From DASPSR01 sp035516175 (lineage in GTDB: Bacteria; Nitrospirota; UBA9217): a DNA stretch of 14,297 nucleotides. The stretch lies in the NCBI GenBank assembly GCA_035516175.1, contig DATJAO010000049.1:1-14297 (forward strand). Direction: 5' to 3'. The translations under genes and the position numbers were made by a program. Under the pieces are notes generated by a model, which was given only the letters and a program-made list of their open reading frames with translations, did not search any database and was not told the DNA's origin. Below are positions 13,249 to 14,297 of the stretch, in pieces (within the stretch, counting starts at the first letter, position 1; each line of letters starts with the position of its first letter).

Positions 13249-13743
13249 CTAGGAGCTCCCGCATTCCGACGGGTCACCCTTGATCTTTTCGATCGCATGG
13301 GGAAGCGCCGGAAGAATAACGGCGAGATTCTCGCGCACCGCGCGGGGGCTGCCGGGAAGGTTCGCGATCAGGGTCTGCTTTCTGATGCCGGCAACGGCTC
13401 GGGAAATCATGGCACGTGGCGTCTTTTTGAGGCTCTCGGCGCGCATAGCCTCCGCCATGCCTGGAAGCTGGCGGTCAATCACCGCAAGCGTGGCCTCGGG
13501 TGTCACATCCCGCGGGGCGACTCCCGTACCGCCGGTCGTTATGATGAGATCGATGTTTCCTGAGTCAGACAGCCTTGTCAACGTTTCTATAATTCTCGAT
13601 CTTTCATCCGGCAGGATCTCATAGTGGACAGCAGAAGCACCGATGTCAGCGATCATTTCGCGGATGATCTTTCCGCTTTCATCTTCGCGTTCTCCTGCCG
13701 ATCCCTTGTCGCTCAGGGTTATGATCGCCGTGCGAATACTCAT
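13249..13743 (-). CDS. mogA: Molybdopterin adenylyltransferase, MogA/MoaB family
   Basis: The 164-residue protein has the MoCF-binding fold. It begins with IRTAIITLSDKGSAGEREDE, where SDKG is the usual first loop. The key signature ITTGGTGVAPRDVTPEAT is followed by a GMAEAMRAES-type helix, and then RAVAGIRKQTLIANLPGSPR, the proline-rich substrate loop. MogA activates molybdopterin as an adenylated form before molybdate is inserted. MoaB proteins share the fold, and some are catalytic in other lineages, so the split is by overall resemblance (the PGM.EAMR and IRKQ.LI.NLPG segments favour MogA). The ATG at 13743 has GGGAGG upstream. It follows tldD by 52 bases and may share its transcript. It implies the host makes molybdenum or tungsten enzymes. 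Confidence 0.92.
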   Translation of the reverse strand: MSIRTAIITLSDKGSAGEREDESGKIIREMIADIGASAVHYEILPDERSRIIETLTRLSDSGNIDLIITTGGTGVAPRDVTPEATLAVIDRQLPGMAEAMRAESLKKTPRAMISRAVAGIRKQTLIANLPGSPRAVRENLAVILPALPHAIEKIKGDPSECGSS

Positions 13744-13795
13744 ATCATTTCCTCCCGGGTATAAAAAACGCTCATGCTTTCAGGGCGGATGTTCT

Positions 13796-14297
13796 TCAAG
13801 CGACAACTCCTCCTACAGTGATCTCCGGAATCCTGAGCGTCGGCTGGGCATCGGCAACGGGCGACCCCTGCCCGTCCTTGCCGCAAGTGCCGATGGAGAA
13901 CCCGAGGTCGGACCCCACCCGATCGATGGACATCAGCACCTGTGGGCCGTTCCCCGTGAGCGTGGCGCCGCGAACCGGCTCCCCGATATTGCCATTCTCG
14001 ATGAGGTACCCTTCGCTCACTTCAAAGACAAAATCCCCGTTCACCGTATTCACCTGCCCACCGCCCATCTTCCTGACGAACAGGCCGTTCGGCGTCGTCC
14101 GCACGATCTCTGCCGGGTCGGATTTCCCCGGAGCTATCATGGTGTTCGTCATCCGCGGGATCGGACGATGTTTGTAGGATTCCCTCCTCCCGTTACCCGT
14201 AGAACACGCGCCATCCTTCATGGCCGTCAATCTGTCGTACATGAAGGTCTTGAGGATGCCGTTGTCCACCAGCACGGTACGTTCAGCATCGGTACCT
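13796..14297 (-). CDS. tldD: TldD-family metallopeptidase, C-terminal part (cut by window edge)
   Basis: About 166 C-terminal codons are present; the frame runs open through base 14297, so the start and the HExxxH-bearing N-terminal part lie outside. Visible parts are GTDAERTVLVDNGILKTFMY, then RPIPRMTNTMIAPG, GLFVRKMGGGQVN, FEVSEGYLIENG, VRGATLTGNGPQVL and GTCGKDGQ, and an end QPTLRIPEITVGG. The cysteine of GTCGKDGQ matches the third zinc ligand of TldD, and the segment fits TldD better than its partner TldE/PmbA. TldD and TldE form a heterodimeric protease that trims unfolded peptides and matures some ribosomal peptides such as microcin B17. No partner gene is in the window. The GTG at 14275 is an internal codon and not a start. 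mogA follows 52 bases downstream. Confidence 0.94.
   Translation of the reverse strand, partial: GTDAERTVLVDNGILKTFMYDRLTAMKDGACSTGNGRRESYKHRPIPRMTNTMIAPGKSDPAEIVRTTPNGLFVRKMGGGQVNTVNGDFVFEVSEGYLIENGNIGEPVRGATLTGNGPQVLMSIDRVGSDLGFSIGTCGKDGQGSPVADAQPTLRIPEITVGGVVA

Noticed and set aside
13744..13795. Possible terminator between tldD and mogA (T6 at about 13766-13771 on the minus strand)
   Set aside because: Only a three-pair stem can be drawn before the T-run, and mogA has a good ribosome site right after. I treat tldD-mogA as possibly co-transcribed.

Overview
The window reads as a stretch of bacterial core chromosome, roughly half G+C and densely packed. All eighteen genes I can support lie on the minus strand, so they are read from high to low coordinates; two are cut by the window edges. 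The set (type II dehydroquinase, EF-P, acetyl-CoA carboxylase BCCP, signal peptidase I, LepA, RpoZ with an acidic tail, DUF370/RemA, DUF4845, and a roadblock protein paired with a TPR protein) is what I would expect of a Gram-negative bacterium of the Nitrospirota or Desulfobacterota (Deltaproteobacteria) type. That placement is inferred from gene content and order and cannot be settled from the sequence alone. There are no transposases, phage genes, tRNAs, rRNAs or CRISPR arrays, and no gap exceeds about 180 bases.

Layout in transcription order. (1) 14297-13249: the end of tldD (peptidase and peptide-maturation family), then a MogA/MoaB-type molybdopterin adenylyltransferase. (2) 13071-11893: a zinc-ribbon Yip1-type membrane protein, then a DUF2752 membrane protein, behind a plausible sigma70-type promoter. 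(3) 11766-10807: a ROK-family glucokinase-like sugar kinase with its own good promoter. (4) 10689-8878: lepA (elongation factor 4), preceded by a leader holding three related 8-base arms that could form alternative hairpins. (5) 8763-7653: lepB and a small one-pass membrane protein resembling DUF4845. (6) 7575-4142: yicC, remA-like DUF370, gmk, rpoZ and coaBC, a compact nucleotide, RNA and cofactor operon behind a TTGACA-17-TAGTAT promoter. (7) 4069-2394: a TPR protein with a Pro/Glu-rich linker and a roadblock/LC7 protein, overlapping by one base, with their own promoter and a strong intrinsic terminator at the end. (8) 2321-1: aroQ, an M24 Xaa-Pro aminopeptidase, efp and the start of accB.

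Most of this is conserved housekeeping, and I see no clear new defence, mobile or biosynthetic system. The points most worth a second look are regulatory or architectural. The terminator ends only about 13 bases before the aroQ start codon. The roadblock/TPR pair has no GTPase beside it. The lepA leader has alternative pairing arms. A 12-base motif is shared at the -35 edge of two predicted promoters. lepB carries a C8/G7 complementary pair of homopolymers, and rpoZ has a long acidic tail.
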